Below the pieces are notes generated by a model. The model was not told where the DNA came from, searched no databases, and saw nothing but the letters and a program-made list of their open reading frames with translations. A DNA stretch of 64,000 nucleotides. Origin: Limnanthes douglasii subsp. nivea (Eukaryota > Streptophyta > Magnoliopsida > Brassicales > Limnanthaceae). Every line of letters begins with the position of its first letter. Position 1 is the first letter of the stretch. Below are positions 11,095-22,503 of this stretch, in pieces. The stretch is from the NCBI GenBank assembly GCA_036936605.1, contig JAUPFV010000001.1:166618643-166682642 (forward strand), read 5' to 3'. The translations under genes and the position numbers were made by a program.

Positions 11095-12412
11095 CGTAAC
11101 AAATCAGACAGTTACCTGCCTCAAAAGAAAAAGGCAAAAAATGAGGAAAAAAACTAATACATCGGGTGTTAGCCCTTCAACAAAACAGAATTCCAAACGC
11201 CAGAAAAGAAAAACAACAGAAATACTCTTTCGACCATCAAAGAAGGGGAAGAAGAAGAACCTTATTTTAAAAAACCTTCTACGCCTTCGAAAAACAAAAG
11301 TTCTAGCAGTCTTCATAAGAAGAAAAATAAAATATCAACAACCATCGAAGACACAATGTTTGATGACGATGAGGTCATAGCTGCTGGAAATTAACTAAGT
11401 CCTCAGCACGAAAAGGAAGCAACAAATAATGATATAATCGCTATCGAAGATAATCCAGATGATTGAAATCAAGATGATGACCACTTCAATCCCGATAGTT
11501 TCATTAATTTCAACGAGTCACAAAAGCTTACTGGAGAAGATGATCCTGTCATCCAAGAAGTTCAAACTCTTATACACAATTTTGGGAGAAGATCCACATC
11601 GTCAACCTTCGAAGCGTCTCCAGAAATCATTTGTCCTTATATTCTTACTACATATTTGGACCTCATTCCTCATCCTAGTCCAACGGTGTTTGCTCCCATT
11701 CAACTCAATCCAGTTGTCCTTGCTGGTCTTCAACCATTTTTCCGATCTCGATGCCGCATCAAAGCTACTTTCTCAACAAATCGAAGCTTATCACAATAAC
11801 TTGTAATAATTGGCCAAATATATGGTTCGTTATAAGGGAATTGTCGATGCTGAGAAACAGTTGAGGGAAAAGTTTGAACATCACATAATCAATCAGTTCC
11901 ACACCTTTGAAATGGCAAGATCTGAGCTTATCCGAGGACTCTTTTTTGTCAAAGGCCATTTAAGAGACCAACACCAGGCTGATAAAGAAAAATTGATCGT
12001 TTTGCATCAAGAGGAGATAAATAAGCTTAAGGCTAAACATCTTGAAGACTTTGTTGTTGAGGAGACAAAATCCGAAGTTCTTCAGACTTCTTTTATTGCA
12101 AGCGAAACAGAAAAGAAAAACTTGAGTGATGAGATAGCCACGCTGAAGACCAATTTTGAAAAGGAAAAACAACTTGCTGTCACTTCCGCAGAAGCTGAAT
12201 GTACCCAGGATATGTTGGCAACTATCAACAACGGTACAGAAGAGACAACCATCACCCTCCTTTGGGAAATTTATGATCCTTATCCTAAAATACACCTCTC
12301 TAGCTTCTGGAATAATATTCCCCTCGAATGGTGCCCTAGCGAAGCCTTCGACCTTATTCCAAGCTCATCATCAGAGGAAGACGAATCATCCGAAGAAGAG
12401 TCATCTCAATGA
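11095..12412 (+). pseudogene. Antisense gene of Tat-I (coiled-coil, acidic tail), 5'-truncated
   Basis: Runs opposite to gag-pol. The first part (11141-11290) encodes a Lys/Arg-rich segment; 11810-12412 encodes 200 residues with a long coiled coil (for example EKLIVLHQEEINKLKAKHLE) and ends in YPKIHLSSFWNNIP followed by a Ser/Glu/Asp-rich tail (EEDESSEEES). The antisense gene of Tat-II ends the same way: YPDLRLGSMWLDVP then a Glu/Asp tail. The N-terminal domain seen in Tat-II is not visible here, and the reading frame changes near 11390-11460 and 11800. The molecular function of these genes is unknown. Confidence 0.75.
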
Positions 12413-12656
12413 TTTTTATTATCCTTTGATTTCATGTTATCTTTTTGTACCTGTCATATTAGTGTCATATCCATTGTACTTCATCGAATTAATCTAATTG
12501 ACGAATATCCTTGTTTATATTTCATGTTTATCATCAAATTAGGTGGTTCTTTATATTAACTATTCGAAGTTAAAATATAATAGGTTACTTTAAATTAGTT
12601 TCTCCAAACATAACCCCGTAAATACTATAACATACTCTGAAATTCACAGTATCTTA

Positions 12657-12775
12657 CACTTCAAATATCATAGTGCACTTATTGAACGTAGAACTTTGAA
12701 TATTATAGTGCATTTATTGAATGTAGCACTTGGAATATCACATTGCATTTATTAAACGTAGAAGTTCTAATATGG
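12657..12775. repeat. 35-bp tandem array of Tat-I, 3.4 copies
   Basis: Three full units (12657-12691, 12692-12726, 12727-12761) plus a partial one. Consensus is like aactttgaatattatagtgc then atttattgaatgtag. It sits between integrase and the antisense gene, the same relative place as the 89-bp array of Tat-II. Confidence 0.88.
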
Positions 12776-13019
12776 TTGTTTCTTCGAAAAGTGTAATAAA
12801 CAATTCATAGCATTCTACTCTTGATCAACCTCAAAGATGATCCGTCTTTGATAAGTTATCAAGATAGTTTAACTAAACACTTGTAAACAACCATTGGCTA
12901 AAAATGTATTTTATTGATAATACTGAATATGTACATAGCGCCTCATTAAAAGCTTCTTAGGCCAACATGGTAGGAAAGAGTCCGTTATTCAATCAACAAC
13001 AACAAATTTAAAATAAAAT

Positions 13020-13860
13020 AGATCTATTCCTAATATAAATTCAAATGTTGTATATTCCACGAGTGTTGAAGCATCCTTTCATGAATATCGCAAATGCGAT
13101 AAGAGCCCGGCTTTATCATTTCAACAACCATATAAGGTCCTTCCCAATTCAGGGCCATTTCAACAAGCATGTAAAAATACTTTCCTCAACAGTTTATCAC
13201 CTGATTTAAACTAGCGCATTCTCACCCTCGAATTGTATATATTCCTCATCAGACTTTGATAATAGATTACGTTTAAATGAGCTCGAACTCTTTTTTCATC
13301 AATCAAATCTAAATTCGCTCTTTTAGCTTCATCATAAGATGTTTCATAATATTAATCTATTCTAAAATATGACATCGTAGATGCCACAGGGCTAACAGCA
13401 TCAATTCCATATGTTAAAGAAAAAAAGATCTTTAGTAGCTTTCGTGAGAGTTGTCCGATAAGCCCAAAGTTCTTCTTGCAAATAATTTGGCCATTTCCCT
13501 GCTGCCCCTGTCAAAGTTTTCTTTAACGTATGTAAAATAGTCTATTAGTAGCCTCGACCTGTCCATTGGCTTGGGGATGAAAAAAGGTTGAAAAGAATTG
13601 CTGAATTCCCTTTGATACACAAAACGAAGTCATTTCCTTGTTATTAAACTAAGGGTCATTGTCCATAGTAATTCTCCGAGGTACTCCGAAACGACAACAA
13701 ATACTGTTTACAATGAATTTGATTACATATTTTGTCTTCATTCCAAATAGTGGTTCTTCCTCATCTGTTGTAAAATAATCCACTGCTACGATTATCATTT
13801 GCCACCCCCCGATGTCATCCGTAAAGGCCCCTCCAAATTAATCCCACGTTTATCGAATGG
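13020..13860 (-). pseudogene. Tat-I integrase, degenerate
   Basis: The C-terminal end is recognisable near 13050-13140, where the minus strand reads EMIKPGSYRICDIHERML and SWNIQHLNLYY, matching the integrase end of Tat-II (EKIKSGTYRLQN... PWNIEHLKLYLE). Upstream pieces (13432-13620: DRSRLLIDYFTYVKENF...) are scattered in several frames with stops. Catalytic residues cannot all be found in open frames. It would insert element cDNA if intact. Confidence 0.78.
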
Positions 13861-13871
13861 TATGGCCTCGG

Positions 13872-14575
13872 TTATAAACATAAGTGGAACTGCCGGCTTG
13901 TGTATAGAATTAGCAAACCTTTGACAAGTATCACAACTTCGTATTTGCTACTAATTGAGAATCTATTTCTAAGTGCATTGAAGTTGCACCACATATTTTT
14001 TTCCAACCTCAAACCAACCAAAGCAGCTTCGTATCCAGCTTCATTATTCGAGGCGTAAAAGCCAAATTTAATGGACTGAAGCATCGCTTCTCCAAATGGA
14101 GCAATTAACTAAACTTCAGCATTGCATCCTGAAATACTAGATCCTCCATCTTTTCGAACGACCCACCCCGAACTCACGGGTCTAACACCCTTACTTTTTT
14201 CTATATCCAATCTGTTCGAATGAAACTCAACGAAAACATCTGTCAACACTTGAGCTTTAATTGTAGTTTGAGGTGTAAATAAAATATCATAATTTCTTGA
14301 ATCTATTGACCACTTCGTCATCCTCACCGAAATATCAGACCGTTGCAAAATATTTTTAAAGGAAATGAAGTTCAGACTTCGATAGTATGAGCTTGGAAGT
14401 AGGGGCACATTTTCTTAGCAGCAATCACCAATGCTAACACTGTTTTCTCCAGCTTCAAATACCTTTTCTCTGGTGCCGCTAAAATTTTGCTGATATAGTA
14501 CACTCGCTTCGGAATTCCCGAATCTTCACTTATCAGCACCGCACTTAGTGCAAAATTTGATACCGCAATGTACAA
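13872..14575 (-). pseudogene. Tat-I RNase H and second RNase H domains
   Basis: Two successive domains in broken frames. First (14375-14575): YIAVSNFALSAVLISEDSG, VYYISKILAAPEKRYLKLEK and LALVIAAKKMCPYFQAH, the usual Ty3 RNase H that removes RNA from the hybrid. Second (13970-14180): GWVVRKDGGSSISGCNAEV then FGFYASNNEAGYEAALVGLR, the archaeal-type RNase H found in Tat elements. A connecting stretch (14220-14350) matches the Tat-II linker RPDMSGRISKWS. Confidence 0.85.
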
Positions 14576-14602
14576 AAAGAGCTTTTCTCTACTTCGAGGT
14601 TT

Positions 14603-15420
14603 TTACAAAATCTCTAGTGATGATAACAAGTTTTTTATTCTTGTAAATGCTGCCTCGCACTCTGATGTCCATTCAAATATATTTGAACCTCGCAACACTT
14701 GAAAGAAATTAAATAATTTGTAAGAAAATCTAGAAATAAATCTATTAAGTGCTACTAAACTTCGTGTCAAAATTTGCACTTCTTTAACAGATCGAGGTGA
14801 ATTCATTGCTATTAGAGCTTTCAACTGTTCTGGGTCAGCTTTTATTCCTCTTTCCCTGATAACATAACCCAAGAACTTCCATGATCGAATTCTGAAGATG
14901 CACTTTTCAGGATTAAGCTTGAGTCCTAAATCAATATAACCCTAAATCGTTCAGATGCGCATCCTCCCTCAAACATTTTAGCACCATATCATCAATATAC
15001 ACCTCCATGTTTCTTCTGATCTGACTGGAAAAAACTTTATTCATCAACCTTTGATAAGTAACTCCAACGTTTTTAAATCCAAAAGGAATAACCTTGTAGC
15101 AATACAATCCCCTTTCAGTTATGGAGGTTGTACATTTTTTGTCCTTCAGATCCATATGGATCTGATTGTATCCTCCGGAAGAATCCAGGAAAGTTGATAT
15201 TTTAATTCCCGAAGTGATATCAATCAGTTGATCTATTCGAGGAACATCAAATGGATCTTTAGGACATGCTCCATTTAAGACTGTAAAATCCACACACATT
15301 CGCCACTTCCTATTTTTCTTTTAGACGAATACTAGATTCGTCGTCTATAAGGGATACTGCGACTCCCTTATATGTCCGGTCCTTCATAACCGATCCACTT
15401 CGAAAACTATTGCTTATATT
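14603..15420 (-). pseudogene. Tat-I reverse transcriptase
   Basis: At 14931-15299 the minus strand reads MCVDFTVLNGACPKDPF, PRIDQLIDIT, SGGYNQIHMD, YCYKVIPFGFKNVGVTYQRL and the catalytic YIDDM. At 14603-14872 it reads IKADPEQLKALIAMNSPRSV and SLVALNRFISRFS, the thumb/connection region. The YIDD motif survives, but the protein is split into at least two frames near 14900 and disrupted 5' of 15300. Confidence 0.9.
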
Positions 15421-15678
15421 TTCTCTAATGAAAACTATTGCTTCTATACTCCTCAATTTCTTCACTTACTGTTAAAGACCATGGGGTTTCTCTTGGATCG
15501 TCCCCTCTGGCTGTTATTCATTCATCAAGTCTCCACTGTTGGATCCTCGGATCCAAAGTGCAGTGACATAACAATCACTTGCAACTCTCTGTTTGCTTTG
15601 AACGACCCCGATATGATCCCCTACCAGATACTTAAAAAATTAATGTACTATCGACAAAACCCCAAACTATTGAGAAAG

Positions 15679-16134
15679 TCAAGAACTTCCAAAAATAAAT
15701 TTATAGCTTGTTGGACATTCCACCACCATAAAAAGTATTTGGACCTTCTTCTTGAAAGGTCCCTTTCCTAAGCTCACTTCTCCTTCGAATTCTCCAATCA
15801 CTTGTGTTGTCACGCTAGTGAATCCTATAATCGTACGTTCCGACTGAGAAATTTGAGGAGGATTTCGCATCCTTTCATAAGTCATTTTGAAGAGGATGTT
15901 TGCAGAACTGTCGGTGTCTATAAGCACACATCGAATTTCAACACTAGCCAGTTCTACACCACTAACTACCGTATCTTCACGCGGCTCCGTCGTGCTCCGT
16001 AAGTCATTCTCATCGAACAAGATGAAAGTCATGACATTTTTGCCATATAAGTGTGTAGACATTTCAAGTTGAGACATTTTGTTATTCCGCTGCTCCCTTG
16101 GCCTATTTATTGGAGCTGGCTTCCTGAAATTCAC
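15679..16134 (-). pseudogene. Tat-I aspartic protease, active-site Gly replaced
   Basis: A 151-residue open stretch. The active-site block reads CVLIDTDSSANILF; Tat-II has ILVDTGSSANIIF, so the catalytic triad D-T-G has become D-T-D. The following ERTIIGFTSVTTQVIGEFEG and the VVECPTSYKFIFG block match the Tat-II protease. The N-terminal part (NFRKPAPINRPREQRNNKMS) matches the gag-protease junction region of Tat-II (TPREQRNNR). Confidence 0.88.
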
Positions 16135-16266
16135 GAAGCTCTTATTCTTGTCAAAAGTTGCACCTACTCCTTCTGTTAAATATGCTTAGTACTTTTCCCT
16201 AATCCCCTGATTTGGCCTCAGTCTGTTGGAATTTTACGATGGAAAATGATTCGAATATCCACCAGT

Positions 16267-17470
16267 TCAAGGTGGAAAATTGTTATTCCTCGAACGTGTC
16301 TGCTGATTACTATTTGAGGGTTGTCCTTGGTTATTGGCAACCTGACCCGAATTCTTTAGAACACTGACTCGTCCTCCTTGGACCCTGGTTGACTCTTCAA
16401 CCTTGATCTGGTCTTCAACCTTGATATGGTCTTCAACCCTGATCTGGTCTTCAACATGAGCCATTAATGCTTTGAAATTTAAAGCCCTTCTTTTCATCCT
16501 TTCATTGGCCACATCTCCTGGAAGTTCCCCCTGGCAAAAAGATAATATTACCACACTTTCGTTGCAATTATACAAGATTTACTTAGTCAGAACAAATCTC
16601 TTTATGTAGTCCCTCAATTTCTCTCCAACTTCATACTTCTCGTGTCTCCATTTGCTCTCATTTATTTACTTCCAAAAAACTTTCTTTGAAAAACAGTATA
16701 GAAATCCCGGAAATTTGAAATGGATCCCCTCGGAATCTGATTTTACCACTTCAATGTTGTTCCTTTAAACATTTTTGAAAAAACACGACACACAAGCATG
16801 TCATTATCTTCGAAGTTCATCATGTAATTATTGAATTGTTCGATGTGATCATCTGGATACTACATTCTATCGAACTTTTCAACTTTAGCGATATCAAAAT
16901 GTTTCAGAAGTGTGATTGATCTAATTTCACTTGTCAACAAAGAGTTTCTCCAATCGACACCTTGCACATACGGATCCTCAGTTCCCATGACTTCATACAA
17001 ATTTTGATCAGTCCCAATATATTGATTCGATATGTTCCCCTCACACCAATTAGTATCTTTCAAACAACGAGGAACGCTATCCCTCATAGATTTTTTCTCT
17101 TTCTTCGGGGTTGTTCCCTTGCCTGCTCTCCCTTTGAAGGGATTCTATATATTTTAAATCAACGCACAGCTCTCAACCTCATCATCACTAGATGTGGTAC
17201 ATTTTTTATTATCTTTATTTCCATTTCGAGAAGAATATCACTCTTTTGGAGCTTTAGAACGTGCATTCTTCTGCTCATTCCTATTCAGTCCATCAATGCA
17301 AGATCGATCAGACTGGTTTCCAATTTCAGTTTTCTCATTTACTTGCCTTATTTCGGATTTAAGCTTCGTAGAGTTCGATCTTCAACCTCTGAAACTTCTA
17401 ATGGTACCCGTAGTTGGAGTGTTGACGTTTTTCCTAAAGAATGCTGGAAAACACCTACATAACTATAAAA
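16267..17470 (-). pseudogene. Tat-I gag, degenerate
   Basis: At 16860-17087 the minus strand reads VQGVDWRNSLLTSEIRSITL followed by LLKHFDIAKVEKFDRM, matching the Tat-II gag (ELGVNWRASPLSDEI... RRFDISKLEKYDGK). At 16500-16575 the stretch GELPGDVANERMKRRA matches the gag C-terminal side. Between 17100 and 17450 there is a charged N-terminal segment in broken frame. It contains a short VEDQI-type peptide repeat encoded by an 18-bp array. Confidence 0.82.
16402..16455. repeat. 18-bp tandem repeat inside Tat-I gag
   Basis: Three clean units of cttgatctggtcttcaac (16402, 16420, 16438) and a looser fourth before them. They encode a repeated charged hexapeptide (RVEDHI, KVEDQI, RVEDQI) on the minus strand. 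Confidence 0.85.
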
Positions 17471-17489
17471 AATAAATATAGAATAAAGA

Positions 17490-18060
17490 GGGTCCCTTTG
17501 GAGGAGGCTATTGATACCTTTGAAGGCGTGAATATGCATTATAGGATCCATCCAATTACTTAATGGGCAAGCCCATCACATAGAGTACGTCAAGTAGAAC
17601 ACGATAATGATTATTTCCAAAGACTTTCATGAAGTCAATCTTGAAAGCGCACCTTGAGCTTTTTCTATTAGTGTGGTAACCATGTTAGAGATCATGCAAG
17701 AGAATGATGTTGTCTAAAATTTCCTGCCCAGGTATGAATGCTGACTAAGACCAGGTAATAAAGGTGGGAATATAATTTTTGTGATAACCATATAAATAAC
17801 ATTGCAACACAATATTTGTCTAAAATCGGTTGGAGAAGTGGGGGAGTTTGTTTTTGCGATAAGGGAAAATATGATTTTATTCTAGTGAGGGTCCATTCTG
17901 CCATGGTGAGAAAATGTACATTTTTGAAGAAATCAACATTGATGGTGGCCTAACAGGGTTTGAAAAAACTCACACTGAAACCATCAGGCCCAAGGGCTTT
18001 GTTGTTATTAATGTCGAATAAGGCTTTCTTAATTTCATATTTATTGATCGACCTAAATAT
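17490..18060 (-). pseudogene. LINE reverse transcriptase, N-terminal half
   Basis: Minus strand reads NNNKALGPDGFSVSFFKPC (plant L1 motif KAPGPDGF..FFK.CW) at 17950-18030, then further fingers/palm remnants and WIL, stop, CIFTPSKVSIASS near 17500-17540, matching the IQWIM.CVTTPSF.V block. Several in-frame stops. The palm with the catalytic Asp pair is absent because of the truncation. Confidence 0.82.
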
Positions 18061-18274
18061 GTTAGATTTGTGATGAGGTCTAAGCTTAATCGTGATTAAG
18101 TTTCTAACTCGATCGAGCCGTGGGTAGGTGGGGGGGGGGGCTATTGGTGCTCAAGAGGTTAGTAAAGTGACTCATGCAGTTATCTAAAACCTCTTTTGGG
18201 TTGGTGCAAGTGATCCCATCAACATCATTGATGGAAAAAAATTTGTTTCTGGCCTTACGAGATTTAATGTTGTT

Positions 18275-19072
18275 CTATAAATATTTCAAGTTACGATCTC
18301 GTAATTTCAGCCAGGTCTCGCATGATTTTTTGCTTGAAAAAGGATTCCTCAGCTCGGTTAAGGAAAATGTTTTCTTAAAGGCGTCTATTTCAGCCTCGAT
18401 GAGGTTAGGGTTAGTTGAGTTAATTTTCAGGCTTGATTCAGCTTGGGAACCGGTTAGTCTGAGCCTAGTCAATCATATTGCTAATATGACTTAATTCCTT
18501 TTTTATAAGTGGATAGAGTGATTCAAGGACGATTGAGTTTTAAGGAGATAATGACAATGACGTCACCCTCATAAGGGATAGTCCAATTGTCAGTAATGAT
18601 ACTGGAAAAACTTGGGTGTCTTTGCCACATGTTGAAATACCTAAAGGATTTTTTATTAGAGAATAATGATGTGATTCAATGCAAGGTGATGGGGGTGGGG
18701 TTAGAGATGCATGGAATATCGAAATAGGAAAAGACTTAAAAAACTTGTCATCCCAAAGACTGTTAACGAGAGATCTATCTATATTGGACGAGATTGGATT
18801 CTCAATGTAATTGTTTTTCGACATAAATTGAAATCCTGATGATTAAATATTAATAAGTTCACAAAAGTGCCTCATTGAACCTATCCAAAGGCACCAGAGC
18901 ACTCATAAGGGTTTCTAATAGCATTAAAAGCGCCCATGACCACCCATGGGTTGGCATGTCGTGTGGAGAAAATATTGGTGATATCCTTCTGTAAAGGTTG
19001 GCAGTCATATGACTCATTGAATCCATTAAAAGCGCTGAGATGGAATTTAAGGTTTCTAGCTATGTAGATCAT
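18275..19072 (-). pseudogene. LINE APE-type endonuclease and linker
   Basis: At 18881-19072 the minus strand reads NPWVVMGAFNAIRNPYECSG. Functional L1 endonucleases have GDFN here; Asp to Ala removes a catalytic residue. At 18700-18824 ISSNIDRSLVNSLWDDKFF matches the SKLDR.LVN..W segment. At 18275-18472 the linker to RT (FSSKKSCETWLKLRDRNLKY) is visible. Amino-terminal endonuclease motifs were not found. Confidence 0.82.
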
Positions 19073-19199
19073 GGTTCAATCTATGAATTGAGGGGCGATA
19101 ATTCCTACATTGATTCGAAAGACACTTAATGCTTACAAGTTGGGGGAGGACCTGATATTCTATGTGCAAGATGTATACCTTTTTTAAGAAACTGATGCT

Positions 19200-19900
19200 A
19201 ATGGTAACTGGAAAGTTATATGTATCATTCAGGATGAGGAATATCAGGGTTTGCAGTGTGTATGTTCACATATATAAGTGTGCGCATGAAACTACCAAGT
19301 ATGCTTAGCCCGTTCTTAGGCTACAACTCATAAGGAAACCAATGGAACTTCACACATAGAAAAATACCTTTAAGAGAGTCAGTTAGCGAATTTATCTATT
19401 GGATTATATATTTTAAGGAAGATAAGGTGGTTACTAAAAAACCACAAAACCAATTCAAGTACTCACGTAACATTGTCATCTGTAAAAAAATTTAAAAAGT
19501 AGTGAAATGAGGAGGTGGGCTTGAATTCATTGATGTCATGCATCCCCCAAATTCTTGTAGCTATCACTTGGATATGGTAAAAAGTTATTTTCTTCCTTAG
19601 GAAGTAACATGACATGCATTTGGTCCAGTAGGATTGGTCACTCACAATGGCATCAAGAGGTAACACTAGAACACATTTTAAAAGTATGAACATATAAGAT
19701 TCTCTTGACGTTTATGGTAAAGCAAATATCTTGAGGTGGCTTGGCTGCAGGGGCCCATGTTTTTCTAGTATGAAGGAGGATGGTTGTTGCAATGATTGTA
19801 ATAATTGTTTTGTAAGGAAGGGTGGGGGGGAGTTGGTTGTGCAGGATACAAAACGTCTTTTTAGAAAAACTAATAAAAATTGGAGTGAGGGGAGGCACTA
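19200..19900 (-). pseudogene. LINE ORF1, DUF4283-like RNA-binding protein
   Basis: Around 19460-19700 the minus strand reads YHIQVIATRIWGMHDINEFK and FHYFLNFFTD, matching the R.WG..G.I..... F.F.F pattern of the DUF4283 domain in plant LINE ORF1 proteins. Segments lie in two or three frames. No intact zinc knuckle was found. Confidence 0.6.
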
Positions 19901-20410
19901 CTTTAACTTCATCAAGACTTGTATACCTGTTTGTGTTGATGCCACCTGTAAAAAGGTTAGGAGAAGGAAAAAATAGGCGTTACCATCCATATCTTCGTAT
20001 TTCTCAAACCTCCAAAATGATGATTATCGCGAAACAAATTATGATCAAACAAGTGAACTGGCTTCTTTCAACCCTGTTTTTTTTAAAGTCACGATAATGA
20101 TAAATAAATATAATTTTTCATAATTCAAGATGAAGGAGGTTAGATAAATGGGGTTAGTGACATATTTATGTAAAAAACACCCATCGTGAAAGCTAGATAC
20201 TTCAGAAGAAACTCTAATAATGGTGGTTTCAATAACATCTTTGTCCATAAAGGGATGGTACGTTTTCATACAAAGGGTCTCCTTGGAACCATCGATAACT
20301 GGAAGTTAGTGGGGTTGGGTAAATATAAAAGCCTCGAGATATATGGAGTTGTCGACTTTATTTTATGTGACAATAGTCGAAGAGGTTGTCGATTCCATGC
20401 AAGTTAAGAT

Positions 20411-21400
20411 ACCTGCAAAACAAAGAGGTACAAACGAAGAGAATTAATATGGTAATTTTAAAACCATGTTATCAAAGAGCATAATAGGGACATAAATTAA
20501 GGTGATTAGAAGTTCATTAGAATAGACGTTAAAGGCATGGATGGCCTCATAAGTTTCATCTGAAAGTTCAGAGAAGCCAGAGTGTGCCATTAAGCATGTA
20601 ACAGTGGCGGGTGAAATTCTGAATATGTTATTATTTTAAAACGCGATCCACATGTCTCAACTATAGGAGTATTTTAACACAAAAATGGATCGAATAACGG
20701 GGAACGTTAGTGCACAATAAACTTATGATTGGGTTGGAAGGGGTGTATACAAAACGTAGCAAATTGTTCTACAAAACTTTAAAAACATGTTTCTCCCCTT
20801 CAACAATCATAAAAGCTTGCGGGGGTAGCTTGCAGGATGATTAGGTGGCTTTAGTAAAAAAACTTATTAAAAAAACTTATTTTTATTAGATAATGTGAGA
20901 AATTTCTAAATATAATGTCACTCTCTAGAAACTAGCCATGTTTAATAATTAACTTTTCCCATACGAGCATATTTACCATAAAATGTAACAATTATGTAGT
21001 TATATATAATTAAAACAAGTGTCAATAGAAATACATCTCTAGTAAAAAAATATTGTCTATTTAAATTTATAAAAATTGGTAGCAGAGAATTAAGCGAGGG
21101 ACATTTAATTAATAAATAGACATATTTTGTAAAACAAAACTAAAAAAATGATGTGGAAAGCAATGCATTTACTAAAATTTATTTTGGATCTAGAATTGAA
21201 TTTCAATTTGGATTTTGATTAGGGTTTGTATTTTATTTAAGTTTTTTTACTTGGATTTCTATTCGAATTCTGATTTAAATTGGAATTTCGATTGAGATTT
21301 TTATTTTATTTGGATTTGATATAATCTATTATTTAATTTTATTCGATTAGACCTTGTGAATTTCTATTGTAAATATGACAGAAAAATAGGAGTCTCTACA
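20411..21400. other. Intergenic, nothing recognised
   Basis: AT-rich sequence with short polypurine and polypyrimidine runs. No conserved coding or RNA feature on either strand. Possibly 5' flank of the LINE. Confidence 0.55.
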
Positions 21401-22003
21401 ATTTATTAGTACCTCGTCATCTACTTCAAGTATTGATTCATCTTTATTGATTTTTAATCTTGGTGCGTCTCATTGTATGTCACCTCACATGTCGAACTTT
21501 CTTTCGTTGTCTCTTATTTCACCAATATCATTTTTGTTTTTTAGCGCTATAATAATGTCGGTAAAAGGTGTTGGTTCTATCATTACCCCTCATTTATCGC
21601 TCTCTGATGTTTACTATATTATCGTCATTGCTTATGATCTTGTTTCGGTTAGCCAATTGTGTAAATTTAGTCATTGAGTTTTCTTTTCTGATTTTGTTTA
21701 TCTTATTCAAGATCAACATACTCATAAAGTGATTGGGACACATTGTTAAATATGAGAACTCTACGTTTTGGAAAGCCTCGAAGTGACATATGTAGATGTT
21801 ATGATGTTGATAGTGGGATAACCTATATGATTGATATTGGTGCCTCTAGTGTTGATTTGTCTTTGTTTCGTTGGAGTCATTTGTCATCTCAATTTCGTAT
21901 TTTTCATTCTCGTGAAGGACATGTCACTGAGTCAGTTTTGAAGTTTTTAGTCTCTAGAGATGTAAAATATTGTTTAAAAACAATTCCCTCCATCATACTC
22001 TAA
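21400..22003 (+). pseudogene. Copia protease / GAG-pre-integrase fragment
   Basis: Plus strand reads IFNLGASHCMSPH (protease active site, D-S-G changed to N-L-G) and VKGVGSIITPHLSLSDVYYI then YDLVSVSQLC at 21450-21665. In a second frame at 21870-21950, HLSSQFRIFHSREGHVTES matches the GAG-pre-integrase LWH.RLGH block. No other part of a copia element is adjacent, so this is an isolated scrap. Confidence 0.82.
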
Positions 22004-22477
22004 TAGAAAATCATTTTTGATGTTTAGACTCTTTAAGGCCTTAAAAGAAACATTTAACTAGTTAAAAGAAGTAGAACAATCTCCATTAACTTATTTTTTT
22101 TAGCTTTCTCCAAATAAATCCATGACATACGATAAGAAATATCTAAACCTTAATCGGATTTGATAATGGATTAAATCTTTTTTTGAGTATTATCACCTCT
22201 TGATATAATTTCATCATTTATCTTGTTTGATATCAAATCGGACGTCAACTAAGATAACACTTATGATACCCAATATATTTTTTAATACCATAGATCCATA
22301 TGGTTGATCAATTGAAGCATAAAGTTGATGAGGGCATTTTCTTCTTTAAGATATTGCCAAAATATAAGACTAGTTAATCCTCATGAGTATCATTTTATTA
22401 GCAACTGAATCCATTCTTTTTTAAATGATTTGATCTTCTATTATAAAAAAATTATCTCTTGAATTACATGCATGGAA

Positions 22478-22503
22478 GACACGTGTATCTTATAACACGT
22501 GTC
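22478..22503. repeat. Perfect 9-bp inverted repeat, twin G-box
   Basis: GACACGTGT, 8-base spacer, ACACGTGTC. Each arm contains the palindromic CACGTG core bound by plant bZIP and bHLH factors. No downstream gene is visible, so a regulatory role is only a possibility. Confidence 0.6.

Larger units (their letters stand above)
11095..17480 (-). mobile_element. Tat-I: old Ty3/gypsy Tat-type retrotransposon
   Basis: On the minus strand from 17480 downwards come gag, aspartic protease, reverse transcriptase, RNase H, a second (archaeal-type) RNase H and integrase, then a 35-bp tandem array and a gene on the opposite strand. RT before integrase means Ty3/gypsy; the second RNase H and the antisense gene point to the Tat clade (Retand/Grande-like). 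No LTR pair was found. The 5' end abuts a truncated LINE near 17480. The coding frames are extensively broken. Confidence 0.88.
17485..20410 (-). mobile_element. L1-type LINE, truncated at its 3' side
   Basis: In minus-strand order: ORF1 with a DUF4283-like domain, an APE endonuclease, and the N-terminal half of a non-LTR reverse transcriptase. The RT stops abruptly near 17485, before the catalytic YADD block, where Tat-I gag begins. Frames are heavily broken, so this is an old copy. The 5' end near 20400 is not sharply defined. Confidence 0.85.
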
